From NCBI RefSeq assembly GCF_001468395.1, contig NZ_LNSG01000002.1, positions 487,641 through 551,640 of the forward strand: 64,000 bases of DNA. Direction: 5' to 3'. Origin of the DNA: Sphingopyxis sp. H073. GTDB taxonomy: Bacteria > Pseudomonadota > Alphaproteobacteria > Sphingomonadales > Sphingomonadaceae. Made by a program: the position numbers and the translations under genes. Of the stretch, positions 18,922-27,645 are shown piece after piece (the first letter of the stretch is position 1; the number at the start of each line of letters is the position of its first letter). Below the pieces are notes generated by a model. It saw nothing but the letters and a program-made list of their open reading frames with translations. It searched no databases and was not told the origin of the DNA.

Positions 18922-20336
18922 TCTCCTGCGTTTGTCTGGTAACCGCCGCCAAGCGCGCGGATCAGGGCGATATCGAGGGAGAGCCTGCGCGCTTCGAGGT
19001 CGGAGACCTGCCGCGCGAGCTGGGTCATGCTGTCTTCGGCGGTCAGCTGCGGCAGCTGGGTCGACAGGCCCGCGCGATAGCGGAGGCCCGCAAGCTGCGC
19101 CGCGTCGGTCGCCGCCTTGAGCGCCGCGCGCCGGTCGCCCAACTGCCGCTCGGTCGCGGCGCGGCTCTGGGCGATATCGGCAACGTCGCGCAGCGCCGCG
19201 ATCAGTGTCCGGTCGTAATTCGCCACGGCCGTGTCAAATTCGGCGCGGGCGCCGCGATAGCGGCCCGCGAGGCGCCCGCCTTCGAAGATCGGCAGGCTGA
19301 TCGCGACGCCGCCATTGCCATAGTCCGATCCCTTGTCGAACAGCTTCGACAGGCCGAGCGACTGGAACCCGACGAGTGCCGAGAGGTTGATATTCGGATA
19401 GAAATCGGCCCTTGCAACGTCGATGCGCTTCGCCGCCGCCTCGGCGCGCAGCCGCGCCGCGACGATATCGGGCCGGCGTCCGACAAGATCGATCCCCGCC
19501 TGCGGCGGCAGGTCGATATCGGGCGAGGCAAGCGTCGGCCGCGTGATCGCGCGGCCGCGGTCGGGGCCCGCGCCGACGAGCGCGGCGAGCCGGTTGCGCG
19601 TCGTCGCGATCGCCTCGTCGAGCGCCGCGATATCGCCGCGTGCCGCCGCGGCGCGGCTTTCGGCCTGCCGCTCGGCCGACTGGTTCTCGATCCCCGCCAG
19701 CGTGCGCTTGGCCGATACATCGGCGCTCGCGCTGCGCACGCGAACCGCTTCCTCTGCGACGTCGAGCGCCCGGTAATAGCCCGCAAGGTCGGCATAGGCC
19801 GAAGCGATACCGGTGGTCAGCATCAGCCGCGCCTGCGCTTCGTCGACAAGCGCGGCCTCGGCCTCGGATGTCGCGGCGGCGAGCGCCGCGCGATTCTTGC
19901 CCCACAGGTCGAGATCGAAGCCGAAGGTGGCGGCGACATGGCCGGTGTCCTGAATGCCGTCGGGCACGAACTGCGGCGGGATGCCGTTATTCTTGCTTTG
20001 CTGGACGCCGCCCGCGCTGCCCTCGACCCCGACGCGCGGAAGCAGCGCCGCCCCCGCCTGCTGCGCCATAGCTTCGGCGGCGCGGACGCGCGCGGCGGCG
20101 GTGGCGATATCGGGCGAGCCCTTCAGCCCTTCGGCGATCAGCGCATCGAGCTGCGGATCGCCAAGAGCCTGCCACCAGCCCTCGACCGGCCAGGCACCCC
20201 GTGAATCGGCAAAAGTCGCTGACGATTCAAGCGAATCGGCCGCAGCCGGGGCCGGTCTTGGACCGAGATCGGGAACGCTGGCGCAGCCCGCAAGCAGGCT
20301 CAGCACAAGGGCGGAGGGGAGAATCCTATTAGGCAT
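18918..20336 (-). CDS. NodT-family outer membrane efflux lipoprotein, 472 aa
   Basis: A lipoprotein signal with lipobox LLAGC (Cys about residue 18) is followed by two outer-membrane-efflux-protein repeats with long helical hairpins. Typical motifs are WWQALGDPQLDALIAEGLKGSPDI, GFDLDLWGKNRAALAAATSEAEA, TRNRLAALVGAGP and ISLPIFEGGRLAGRYRGARAEFD. It forms the outer membrane exit duct for the EmrAB-like pump encoded next. It is the first gene of the operon and divergent from the TetR gene, with the operator between them. Confidence 0.92.
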   Translation of the reverse strand: MPNRILPSALVLSLLAGCASVPDLGPRPAPAAADSLESSATFADSRGAWPVEGWWQALGDPQLDALIAEGLKGSPDIATAAARVRAAEAMAQQAGAALLPRVGVEGSAGGVQQSKNNGIPPQFVPDGIQDTGHVAATFGFDLDLWGKNRAALAAATSEAEAALVDEAQARLMLTTGIASAYADLAGYYRALDVAEEAVRVRSASADVSAKRTLAGIENQSAERQAESRAAAARGDIAALDEAIATTRNRLAALVGAGPDRGRAITRPTLASPDIDLPPQAGIDLVGRRPDIVAARLRAEAAAKRIDVARADFYPNINLSALVGFQSLGLSKLFDKGSDYGNGGVAISLPIFEGGRLAGRYRGARAEFDTAVANYDRTLIAALRDVADIAQSRAATERQLGDRRAALKAATDAAQLAGLRYRAGLSTQLPQLTAEDSMTQLARQVSDLEARRLSLDIALIRALGGGYQTNAGE

Positions 20337-20345
20337 GGCATCCAG

Positions 20346-20363
20346 TGATACTAGCTGGTATCA
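20346..20363. promoter_or_regulatory. TetR operator, site 1
   Basis: TGATACTAGCTGGTATCA has exact 6-base arms (TGATAC/GTATCA) around a near-symmetric core. It lies 10 bases upstream of the efflux operon start. The related sequence TGATACCAGCCAGTAC at 20,403-20,418 keeps one full half-site and lies over the start of the regulator gene. The pair would let the TetR protein repress both directions. Confidence 0.65.
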
Positions 20364-20389
20364 TGCGCCATTGCACCTTGGAGATTCAG

Positions 20390-21040
20390 TTGTCAATCGA
20401 AATGATACCAGCCAGTACGGCCGGCCTCGACGATGCCGCCGCGGCGCGCCGCAAGGCGTTCGTCGACGCGGCGCGCGAGGCCTTTTTCGCGAACGGCTAT
20501 GCAGGCACCACCATGTCCTCGATCGCCAGCAAGGTCGGCGGGTCGAAAACGACGCTCTGGAGCTATTTCCCGTCGAAGGAGGAATTGTTCGAGGCGGTCG
20601 TCGACGACATCGTCGAGCAATACGGCCATATGCTCACGATCGACCTGCCGGTGGACCAGCCCGTGCCCGGCGTGCTCCGCGGCTTCGGCACCATATTGAT
20701 GACCAAGCTCACCGCGACCCCGCTGCTTTCGCTCTATCGGCTCGTCGTCGGCGAGGCCGACCGCTTCCCGCACCTCGCTGAGACCTTCTACGACCGCGGC
20801 CCGCGGCGCGGCAAAGCGCGCGCCGCCGAATGGGTTGCCGAAAAGATGGCGCGCGGCGAGATCCGCATGGGCGATCCGATGCGCGCGGTGCAGCATTTCT
20901 CGGGCCTCTGCCAGTCGGGCGTCTATCAGTTCGCGCTGCTCTGCCTGCCCGGGGGGAACGACCCCCAACGCCTCGCGGCCGAGGTCGACGATGCGGTCGA
21001 AACCTTCTGCCGCGCCTGGTGCCTGCCCGCACCCGAATAA
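20390..21040 (+). CDS. TetR-family repressor of the efflux operon
   Basis: The N-terminal helix-turn-helix is complete (ARRKAFVDAAREAFFANGYAGTTMSSIASKVGGSKTTLWSYFPSKEELFEAVV) and a C-terminal ligand-binding domain follows, with length about 216 residues. I chose the TTG at 20,390 because GGAG at 20,380-20,383 precedes it by six bases; the ATG at 20,402 has no ribosome site and lies on the second operator-like sequence. Divergent placement from a tripartite drug pump with shared operators makes it the likely local regulator, as with AcrR/TtgR types. Confidence 0.88.
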   Translation: MSIEMIPASTAGLDDAAAARRKAFVDAAREAFFANGYAGTTMSSIASKVGGSKTTLWSYFPSKEELFEAVVDDIVEQYGHMLTIDLPVDQPVPGVLRGFGTILMTKLTATPLLSLYRLVVGEADRFPHLAETFYDRGPRRGKARAAEWVAEKMARGEIRMGDPMRAVQHFSGLCQSGVYQFALLCLPGGNDPQRLAAEVDDAVETFCRAWCLPAPE

Positions 21041-21104
21041 AGCCGATTGCCAAAATATGCCATCGCGCTATGGGCGGCGGCGCGGGGCCTTGGCCTCGCA
21101 TGAT

Positions 21105-21307
21105 CGCGCCGGTGCCCCGAAAGGGGCTTAATAGGGAACACGGTAGGAAGGATGGCACGCGCCGCCCTTCGAAGCCGAGGCTGTCCCTGCAACTGTAAGC
21201 GGTGAGCGCGATGCACCGCCCCGGACCCGTCCGGGGCAGCCACTGGGCCCAGCCCGGGAAGGCGTGCATCAAGCGATGACCCGCGAGCCAGGAGACCTGC
21301 CGGCGTG
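21105..21307 (+). ncRNA. Cobalamin riboswitch
   Basis: All key blocks of the adenosylcobalamin element are present in order: GGTGCCCCGAAAGGGGCTTAATAGGGAA, then the B12 box GCCGAGGCTGTCCCTGCAACTGTAAGCGG, then CACTGGGCC...GGGAAGGCG, and the 3' segment AGCGATGACCCGCGAGCCAGGAGACCTGCCGG, here named in part only. The closing stem P1 is CGCCGG at 21,107-21,112 with CCGGCG at 21,300-21,305. It lies about 190 bases before btuB and would switch off the whole vitamin B12 uptake operon when cobalamin is plentiful. Confidence 0.95.
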
Positions 21308-21495
21308 GGTCGCTCAATGCCTTTGGTCCAGGGAAAGACCGGGGCACGGGATATTCCGTCGAGCGACGACCAGGCGGCGGGTCCGCCGCGGTGCAGGATG
21401 CGTGGGCTCTTTACGCCACCCCGCTCCCTGCGCCGGCCGGTCGCAGGACGTGCCCGGCAGGCCCCGCCTTCGTTGCTGGCGTGCGGGGGATTCCC

Positions 21496-23418
21496 ATGTT
21501 GAAGAGCATTTCCATTTCCGTGCTTACCCTGGCGGCGACGCCTGCCCTTGCCGAAACCGGCGACATCGCCGACCGGCCGGGCGAGGAAATCATCGTTTCC
21601 GCGTCGCGATCGGGCGAGGGTGTCGAGGCCGACAAGCTCGGCGCCTCGGTTACCGTCATCGCCCCCGATACGCTCGAGGCGCGCCAGACGCGCATCGTCT
21701 CCGACGTGCTGCGCGACGTCCCGGGTGTCGCCGTGAACCGCATCGGCGCCGTCGGCGGCCAGACGCAGATCCGCATCCGCGGCACCGAGGCCAATCACGT
21801 CCTCGTCCTCATCGACGGCATCGAGGCCGCCGACCCCTTTCAGGGCGAGTTTGATTTCGGCACGCTGATCGCCGACCCCGCGGCGCGGATCGAGGTGCTG
21901 CGCGGCCAGCAATCGTCGCTCTACGGCTCCGACGCGATCGGCGGCGTGATCAACTATATCACCCTGTCGGGCCGCGAGGCGCCGGGCTATGCCGCGCGCA
22001 TCGAGGGCGGCAGCTTCGGCACGATCAGCGGCGGCGCCCGCGCCGCGGGCGCATCGGGCGATTTCGACTATGCGCTGTCGGGCTCCTACTACGGCACCGA
22101 CGGCTATGCGACCGCGCGCGGCGGCACCCGCGACGTCGGATCGGACAGCGTCGGTGCGACCGCGAAGCTGGGCTGGGCTCCGGGCGAGGCCTTCAAGCTG
22201 ACCGGCGTGCTCCGCTACAGCTATACCGACGCCGATACCAACAACAGCGAGTTCGATCCGACGAGCCCGCTCTTCGGTTATACGGTCGACAGCCCCGGCG
22301 TGCATTACACGAACGAGGCCTTCTACGGCCTGCTCTCGGCGCAGTTCAGCGCGCTCGACGGCCGTTGGGTGAGCACGCTTTCGGGCCAGTTCGCCGACGC
22401 GACGCGCAAGAGCTATACCAGCGTCGGGCTCGACTATGGCAACAAGGGCCAGCGCTACAAGGGCAGCTTCACGTCCAGCCTGTCGCTTGGGACCGCGGCG
22501 CTTACCCATCGGCTGACCGCCGCGGTCGACGTCGAGCGGGAGAATTTCCGCAGCCTCAGCCCCTTCGCCTTTCAGGGCAAGCGCCACACCGACAATCTCG
22601 GCATCGTCGGCCAATATGAGCTGATCGGCGACGCCTTCTCGCTGGGCGCCTCGGTGCGCCACGACGACAACAACCGTTTTGCCAATGCGACGACCTGGCG
22701 CGTGCAGGGCAGCTATCGCCTGCCGACCGGCACCCGCATCCGCGCCGCCTATGGCACCGGGGTCAAAAACCCCGGCTATTACGAGCTCTATGGCTTCATC
22801 GATGGCGTTTACATCGGCAATCCCGACCTCAAGCCCGAAAAGTCGAAGGGCTGGGAGGCCGGGATCGAACAGAGCTTCGGCGCCGACAATTGGGCGACGC
22901 TCGGCGTCACCTGGTTCGATTCGAAGCTGACGGACGAGATCTTCACCGACTATCCGCCGCCGAATTTCGTCGCGACCCCCTCGAACCGCACGACCGACAG
23001 CAAGCAGCATGGCATCGAAGCCTTCGCGACCGCGCAGCCGATCCCGCAGCTCCGCTTCGATCTCGCCTATACCTGGCTGAAATCGCGCGAGAATGGCGTC
23101 GCCGAAATCCGCCGACCTAAGCATGTCGCGAGCTTCAACACCACCGTGACCAGCGCCGACCAGCGCCTCGCGGGGACGCTGACGCTGCGCTACAACGGCC
23201 GCACCACCGACAGCGCCTATATCGACCCGAGCTATATTCCGGTCACCGTCGCGCTGAAGGAATATGTCCTCGTCAACCTCGGCCTCGATTACAAGGTCAG
23301 CCGCGCGATCTCGGTCTTCGGGCGCGTCGAGAATCTGCTGGGCGAGGATTATGAGGAGGTTTTCAGCTTCGTCGGCTCCGGACGCGCTGCCTATGGCGGC
23401 GTGCGGCTGAGCTTCTGA
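21496..23418 (+). CDS. btuB: Vitamin B12 TonB-dependent receptor
   Basis: A signal peptide (LKSISISVLTLAATPALAE) is followed by a TonB box (EEIIVSASR), a plug domain (VTVIAPDTLEARQTRIVSDVLRDVPGVAVNRIG, IRIRGTEANHVLVLIDGIEAADP, EVLRGQQSSLYGSDAIGGVINY) and a barrel ending in an aromatic residue (YGGVRLSF). At 640 residues it is the size of BtuB. It takes cobalamin across the outer membrane. The start at 21,496 gives a clean signal peptide. The riboswitch upstream and btuFCD downstream fix the substrate. Confidence 0.94.
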   Translation: MLKSISISVLTLAATPALAETGDIADRPGEEIIVSASRSGEGVEADKLGASVTVIAPDTLEARQTRIVSDVLRDVPGVAVNRIGAVGGQTQIRIRGTEANHVLVLIDGIEAADPFQGEFDFGTLIADPAARIEVLRGQQSSLYGSDAIGGVINYITLSGREAPGYAARIEGGSFGTISGGARAAGASGDFDYALSGSYYGTDGYATARGGTRDVGSDSVGATAKLGWAPGEAFKLTGVLRYSYTDADTNNSEFDPTSPLFGYTVDSPGVHYTNEAFYGLLSAQFSALDGRWVSTLSGQFADATRKSYTSVGLDYGNKGQRYKGSFTSSLSLGTAALTHRLTAAVDVERENFRSLSPFAFQGKRHTDNLGIVGQYELIGDAFSLGASVRHDDNNRFANATTWRVQGSYRLPTGTRIRAAYGTGVKNPGYYELYGFIDGVYIGNPDLKPEKSKGWEAGIEQSFGADNWATLGVTWFDSKLTDEIFTDYPPPNFVATPSNRTTDSKQHGIEAFATAQPIPQLRFDLAYTWLKSRENGVAEIRRPKHVASFNTTVTSADQRLAGTLTLRYNGRTTDSAYIDPSYIPVTVALKEYVLVNLGLDYKVSRAISVFGRVENLLGEDYEEVFSFVGSGRAAYGGVRLSF

Positions 23419-23420
23419 CG

Positions 23421-23537
23421 ATGAAGCCGCAACGCCCCGGCGTTGACCGACGCCGCAGACTCATCCCCCAAGCGGCGCCGTTAAAGCGTCCGTTCCGCGA
23501 ACCGAAGGTTCGCGCGCAGGCGGGCTTCGGGGTTTGA
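23421..23537 (+). CDS. Possible 38-aa coupled peptide between btuB and btuF
   Basis: An ATG two bases after the btuB stop opens a 38-codon frame rich in Arg and Pro (begins MKPQRPGVDRRRRL). Its TGA overlaps the TTG start of btuF as TTGA. Inside it, CGCGAACC and GGTTCGCG (23,496-23,514) form an 8-bp hairpin with a three-base loop, 19 bases before the btuF start. The frame may only serve to couple translation or open the hairpin. I know no family for it. Confidence 0.3.
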   Translation: MKPQRPGVDRRRRLIPQAAPLKRPFREPKVRAQAGFGV

Positions 23538-24400
23538 GGCACACCCGCCTGGCCCTCGGTGCGCTGTTGGCGGCGACCGGCGCGGGCGCGCTCTGGGCGG
23601 CAGTGCCCGCGAGCGCGCCCAAGGCGCCGGCCGCGCCGGCCGCGCCCGACCGCATCGTCTCGATCAACCTCTGCACCGACCAGCTCGTTCTCGCACTCGC
23701 CGACCGGCGCCAGATCGCGGGGTTGACGCGCAACGCGATCGACCCCGAAATGTCGGGTGCCGCCATCGCGGCGCGCGGCCTGCCGCTGCTCGGCAATTCG
23801 GCCGAGCAGATCCTCGCGATCGATCCCGACCTTGTCGTCGGGATGCCCGCGAGCCGCAGCGCCGCGCTCGCCGCGCTGCCGCGCCAGACCTACCCGCTGC
23901 TCGATGTCGACAACGCGACCACGCTGGACCAGATCTACGCCTCGATCCGGCAGACCGCCAAGGCGGTCGGCCACGTCGGCCGCGGCGAAGCGCTCGTCGC
24001 GCGGATGCAGGCCGAGCTCGCGAACCTGCCGAAGCCCGGGCGTGGCCGCGTCGCGGCCTATTACCAGCGGCGCGGCTATATGACCGGAACGGGCACGCTG
24101 GTCGACGAACTGATGGGCCGCGCCGGTCTCATCAACCTCGCCCGAAAGCTCGGCAAGCCGCCGCTGTCGCAGCTCAGCCTCGAGGAGATGGTCGCCGCGC
24201 AGCCCGATTTCCTGATCGTCGAAAGCGCGACCGACACCGTCACCGACCAGGGCAGCGAAATGCTCCATCATCCCGCGCTGAAGCACATTCCGCGCATCAG
24301 CATTCCGGAGGCTTGGACCGTGTGCGGCAGTCCCGGCTATGCGAGCGCCGCGCGCGCGATCGTCGCGCAGATCGCCGCGATCGACCGGGGCGGCCAATGA
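23534..24400 (+). CDS. btuF: Cobalamin ABC transporter substrate-binding protein
   Basis: This is a periplasmic binding protein of the BtuF/FepB type. A signal peptide (LALGALLAATGAGALWAAVPASA) is followed by RIVSINLCTDQLVLALADR, LLGNSAEQILAIDPDLVVGMPA and the C-terminal lobe with GTLVDELMGRAGLINLA. It hands cobalamin to BtuCD. The TTG start at 23,534 is the only one giving a full signal peptide and overlaps the stop of the small upstream frame. Its own stop overlaps btuC as ATGA. Confidence 0.88.
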   Translation: MRHTRLALGALLAATGAGALWAAVPASAPKAPAAPAAPDRIVSINLCTDQLVLALADRRQIAGLTRNAIDPEMSGAAIAARGLPLLGNSAEQILAIDPDLVVGMPASRSAALAALPRQTYPLLDVDNATTLDQIYASIRQTAKAVGHVGRGEALVARMQAELANLPKPGRGRVAAYYQRRGYMTGTGTLVDELMGRAGLINLARKLGKPPLSQLSLEEMVAAQPDFLIVESATDTVTDQGSEMLHHPALKHIPRISIPEAWTVCGSPGYASAARAIVAQIAAIDRGGQ

Positions 24401-25383
24401 GCCGCTCGCTGCTCCTCGCGCTGCTCGCCGCGCTGACGCTCGCCGCCGCGATCGCCTCGCTGCTGTTCGGCCCCGTCGACCTGTCGGTCGGCCGGTTGCT
24501 TGCCACCGCATCGGGTCATGGCGATTCGATCGCGACCACGATCCTCTTCGAACTGCGCCTGCCGCGCACGGTGCTGGCGCTGGTCGTCGGTGCGATCCTC
24601 GGCCTCGCGGGCGCAGCGCTGCAAGGCTATCTGCGCAACCCGCTTGCCGAGCCCTCGGTGCTCGGCACCTCGAACGCCGCCGCGCTCGGCGGGGTCGCCG
24701 CGCTCTATTTCGGTTTCGCGCAAATCCACCCCGCGGCGCTGCCGCTGCTTGCGATCGGCGGCGCGCTGCTGTCGCTCGCCGTGCTCTTCGCGCTCGCCGG
24801 GCGTTCGGAAAGTCCATTGACGCTGATCCTCGCCGGGCTCGCGGTCGGCACGCTCGCCGTCGCCGGAACCAGCCTCGCGCTCAACCTGTCGCCCAATCCC
24901 TTCGCGGCGATGGAGATCATGACCTGGCTGCTCGGCAGCCTCGAAAACCGGTCATTCGAGCATGTCTGGATCGCGCTGCCGTGCGTCGCCATCGGTGCGG
25001 CGATGCTGCTCTGGAACAGCCGCGCGCTCGACGCGCTGACACTGGGCGAGGATGCCGCGCAGGCGCTCGGCGTCGATATCCGCCGCCTCCGGCTCCGCCT
25101 GCTTGTCGGTACCGCGATCGGGGTCGGCGGCGCCGTCGCGGTAGCGGGCGCGATCGGCTTCGTCGGGCTGATCGTCCCGCACCTGATGCGGCCGCTCACC
25201 GACCGCAGCCCCTCGGCGACCCTGCTGCCCTCGGCGATCGGCGGCGCGGCGCTGCTGGTGCTCGCCGACATCGGGGTGCGGATCATCCCGACGACGAACG
25301 AGCTGAAACTCGGCGTCGTCACCGCCTTCCTCGGCGTCCCGATATTCCTTGTCCATCTGATGCGGGAGAAGCGGATATGGTGA
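24397..25383 (+). CDS. btuC: Cobalamin ABC transporter permease
   Basis: This is a FecCD/BtuC-type permease of 328 residues with about ten membrane helices. Characteristic stretches are RLPRTVLALVVGAILGLAGAALQGYLRNPLAEPSVLGTS near the N-terminus, WLLGSLENRSFEHVW, and the cytoplasmic coupling region ALGVDIRRLRLRLLVG followed by GAIGFVGLIVPHLMR. It forms the inner membrane channel of the B12 importer. Its start overlaps the btuF stop by four bases and its end overlaps btuD by seven. Confidence 0.93.
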   Translation: MSRSLLLALLAALTLAAAIASLLFGPVDLSVGRLLATASGHGDSIATTILFELRLPRTVLALVVGAILGLAGAALQGYLRNPLAEPSVLGTSNAAALGGVAALYFGFAQIHPAALPLLAIGGALLSLAVLFALAGRSESPLTLILAGLAVGTLAVAGTSLALNLSPNPFAAMEIMTWLLGSLENRSFEHVWIALPCVAIGAAMLLWNSRALDALTLGEDAAQALGVDIRRLRLRLLVGTAIGVGGAVAVAGAIGFVGLIVPHLMRPLTDRSPSATLLPSAIGGAALLVLADIGVRIIPTTNELKLGVVTAFLGVPIFLVHLMREKRIW

Positions 25384-26159
25384 CGCTCACGCTCGATCGG
25401 GTCGGCGTCGCGCTCGGCCGCCGCCCCGTCGTCCGCGACGTCAGCGCCGCGTTCGCCGCAGGCACGCTGACCGGCATCGTCGGCCCCAATGGCGCGGGCA
25501 AGTCGACGCTGGCGCGCGCGATGCTCGCGCTCGTCCCCGCGACCGGCGCCGTGCGGATCGACGGCGACGATGTGGCGGCGCTGCCCCGCGCCGGGCTCGC
25601 GCGCCGCATCGCCTACCTGCCGCAGGGCCAGACCCTGCACTGGCCGCTCACCGTCGAGCGGCTCGTCGGCCTCGGCCGCCTGCCGCACCTCGCGCCGATG
25701 TCGCGGATCGCCGCTGGCGACGCCGCCGCGATCGAACGCGCGATGGCGCGGGCCGACGTGCTCGATCTCAGGGACCGTATCGCAACCGAGCTTTCGGGTG
25801 GCGAGCGCGCGCGGACACTGTTCGCGCGCGCGCTCGCGGTCGAGGCGCCGGCGCTGATCGCCGACGAGCCGCTCGCCAGCCTCGACCCCGGCCACCAGAT
25901 CGACGTAATGGAATTGCTCCGCGCCGAGGCCGACACGGGCAAGCTGGTGATCGCAGTGCTCCACGATCTCACCATGGCGGCGCGCTACTGCGACCGGCTG
26001 CTTGTCATCGACCGGGGCACGATCCTGGCCGACGGCACGCCGCGCGACGTGCTGACGCCCGACCTGCTGCGCGCGGTCTATGGCATCGACGCACGGATCG
26101 AGACCGGCGGCGACTGGCCGACCGTCACCACCTTCGGCCGCGCGCAACCACCCGATTAA
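25377..26159 (+). CDS. btuD: Cobalamin ABC transporter ATPase
   Basis: This is a 260-residue ABC ATPase with Walker A GPNGAGKST, Q-loop YLPQGQTLHW, signature [15 protein letters not shown], Walker B ALIADEPLASLDPG and switch His VLHDL. Gln at the Q-loop and the FepC/BtuD-like spacing match vitamin B12 and siderophore importers. It drives BtuC and is the last gene of the riboswitch-controlled operon. The following 76 bases hold no clear terminator except GTAGGG/CCCTAC at 26,227-26,239, which overlaps the P450 stop. Confidence 0.93.
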   Translation: MVTLTLDRVGVALGRRPVVRDVSAAFAAGTLTGIVGPNGAGKSTLARAMLALVPATGAVRIDGDDVAALPRAGLARRIAYLPQGQTLHWPLTVERLVGLGRLPHLAPMSRIAAGDAAAIERAMARADVLDLRDRIATELSGGERARTLFARALAVEAPALIADEPLASLDPGHQIDVMELLRAEADTGKLVIAVLHDLTMAARYCDRLLVIDRGTILADGTPRDVLTPDLLRAVYGIDARIETGGDWPTVTTFGRAQPPD

Positions 26160-26235
26160 CCGCCGCCCGCGATTCGCGCCGACGCCCGCGCCGCGACAGA
26201 TTCCCCCGCGACGGCGCCGTAATCGAGTAGGGACC

Positions 26236-27522
26236 CTACGCCGCCTCGAACCGGATCGGCAGCCGCTTCAGCCCGCCGACGAACACCGATTCGACCCGCG
26301 CCGGCTCGCCCGCCAGTTCCAGCTTTTTCAGCCGCGGCAACAGCTCTTCCATCATGATCCGCATTTCCATCCGCGCGAGATGCTGGCCGAGGCAGACATG
26401 CGCGCCGAAGCCGAAGGCGATCTGCGGGTTCTTGTCGCGGTCGGGGTCGAAGGTGAAGGGATCGGCGAAAACCTCCTCGTCGCGGTTGCCCGAGACATAG
26501 CTCAGCATCAGCCAGTCGCCTTCAGGGATCGTCTGCCCGCCGATCTCGACGTCCTCGCGCGTGCTGCGCATGAAATGCTGCACCGGGGTCGTCCAGCGGA
26601 TCGCTTCCTCGATCAGCCCCGCCTTGTCGGTCCCGGCATCGCGAAAGCGTTCGAACAGCGCCGGGTTCTTCGCCAGCTCCATGATCGCCCCCGCGGTCGA
26701 GGCGCTCGTCGTGTCGTGCCCCGCGGTCGCGATGATCATATAATAGCCGGCGAGCTCGCGGTCGGGGATCTGTTCGCCGCCGACCATCGCGTTGGCGATC
26801 ACCGTCGCGATATCCTCGCGCGGATTCGTTCGGCGGTCGGCCGTGAGTTCGCGGAAATAGGTCTCGAAATCGGCGATCACATAATGCAGCATCGCGATCG
26901 CCTGTTCGGCGCTGGTGATCTCGACCTTGTTGCGGTTGAGTTCGGGATCGGTCGATCCGAACAATTGCTGCGTCAGCATCAGCATCCGCGGCTCGTCCTC
27001 GGGCGGAACGCCCAGAATATCCATGATCACGCGCAGCGGATAATGCGCCGCGACGTCGCGGGCGAAATCGGTCTCGCCGCCTGCCTCCAGCATCCGGTCG
27101 ACCGTCTCGCGCGCGATAAGGCGGATGCGGTCTTCGACGATCTTCAGATTCTTCGGCATGAACCAGCTCTGCGTCAGCAGGCGGTATTTCATGTGGTCGG
27201 GCGCATCCATCTGCACCAGCGAACGAATGAGGTGGCCGTCATTGTTGGGTGTCGCGGCGCGCGCCAGGGCTTCGCCGTCGCGGTTGGTGAGCACGGTCGG
27301 GCGGATGCCGTTCGCAAAGCGCTGCGGATCGCGGCTGATCGCCATGATGTCGGCGTGCCGAGTCACCAGCCAGAAGGGATCGTAATCGGGGTTTTCGGCC
27401 ACCGCGAGCGGCGCGTTGGCACGCGCCCACGCGAGCTGCTCGTGAAGGGGTTCCCAATCGCCATAGGCAACCGGGTTGACGACGGCGGCGGATACCTCTC
27501 CGGGCAATATAGGTTTTGTCAT
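26236..27522 (-). CDS. Cytochrome P450, 428 aa
   Basis: All P450 landmarks are present: I-helix oxygen-activation motif AGHDTTS (about residue 265), K-helix ExxR as EEAIRW, the meander near FDPDRDKNP, and the haem loop FGFGAHVCLGQHLARME with its Cys ligand. It is a soluble class I bacterial enzyme that would need a ferredoxin and reductase, neither of which is encoded nearby. The substrate is unknown; similar proteins hydroxylate terpenes, sterols or aromatics. The start at 27,522 gives the normal N-terminus. It is convergent with btuD and divergent from the M1 peptidase gene. Confidence 0.92.
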   Translation of the reverse strand: MTKPILPGEVSAAVVNPVAYGDWEPLHEQLAWARANAPLAVAENPDYDPFWLVTRHADIMAISRDPQRFANGIRPTVLTNRDGEALARAATPNNDGHLIRSLVQMDAPDHMKYRLLTQSWFMPKNLKIVEDRIRLIARETVDRMLEAGGETDFARDVAAHYPLRVIMDILGVPPEDEPRMLMLTQQLFGSTDPELNRNKVEITSAEQAIAMLHYVIADFETYFRELTADRRTNPREDIATVIANAMVGGEQIPDRELAGYYMIIATAGHDTTSASTAGAIMELAKNPALFERFRDAGTDKAGLIEEAIRWTTPVQHFMRSTREDVEIGGQTIPEGDWLMLSYVSGNRDEEVFADPFTFDPDRDKNPQIAFGFGAHVCLGQHLARMEMRIMMEELLPRLKKLELAGEPARVESVFVGGLKRLPIRFEAA

Positions 27523-27645
27523 GAAACCAAAACTGCCCCAACTCCTGTCGTCTGTCGAGACTTGTCGCGAATCCACCGAAACTTGTCTTTGCGCAAAGCC
27601 GGACGTGGGCTTAGGCGCGCGCAAACCATATCGGGGATCGCCATC

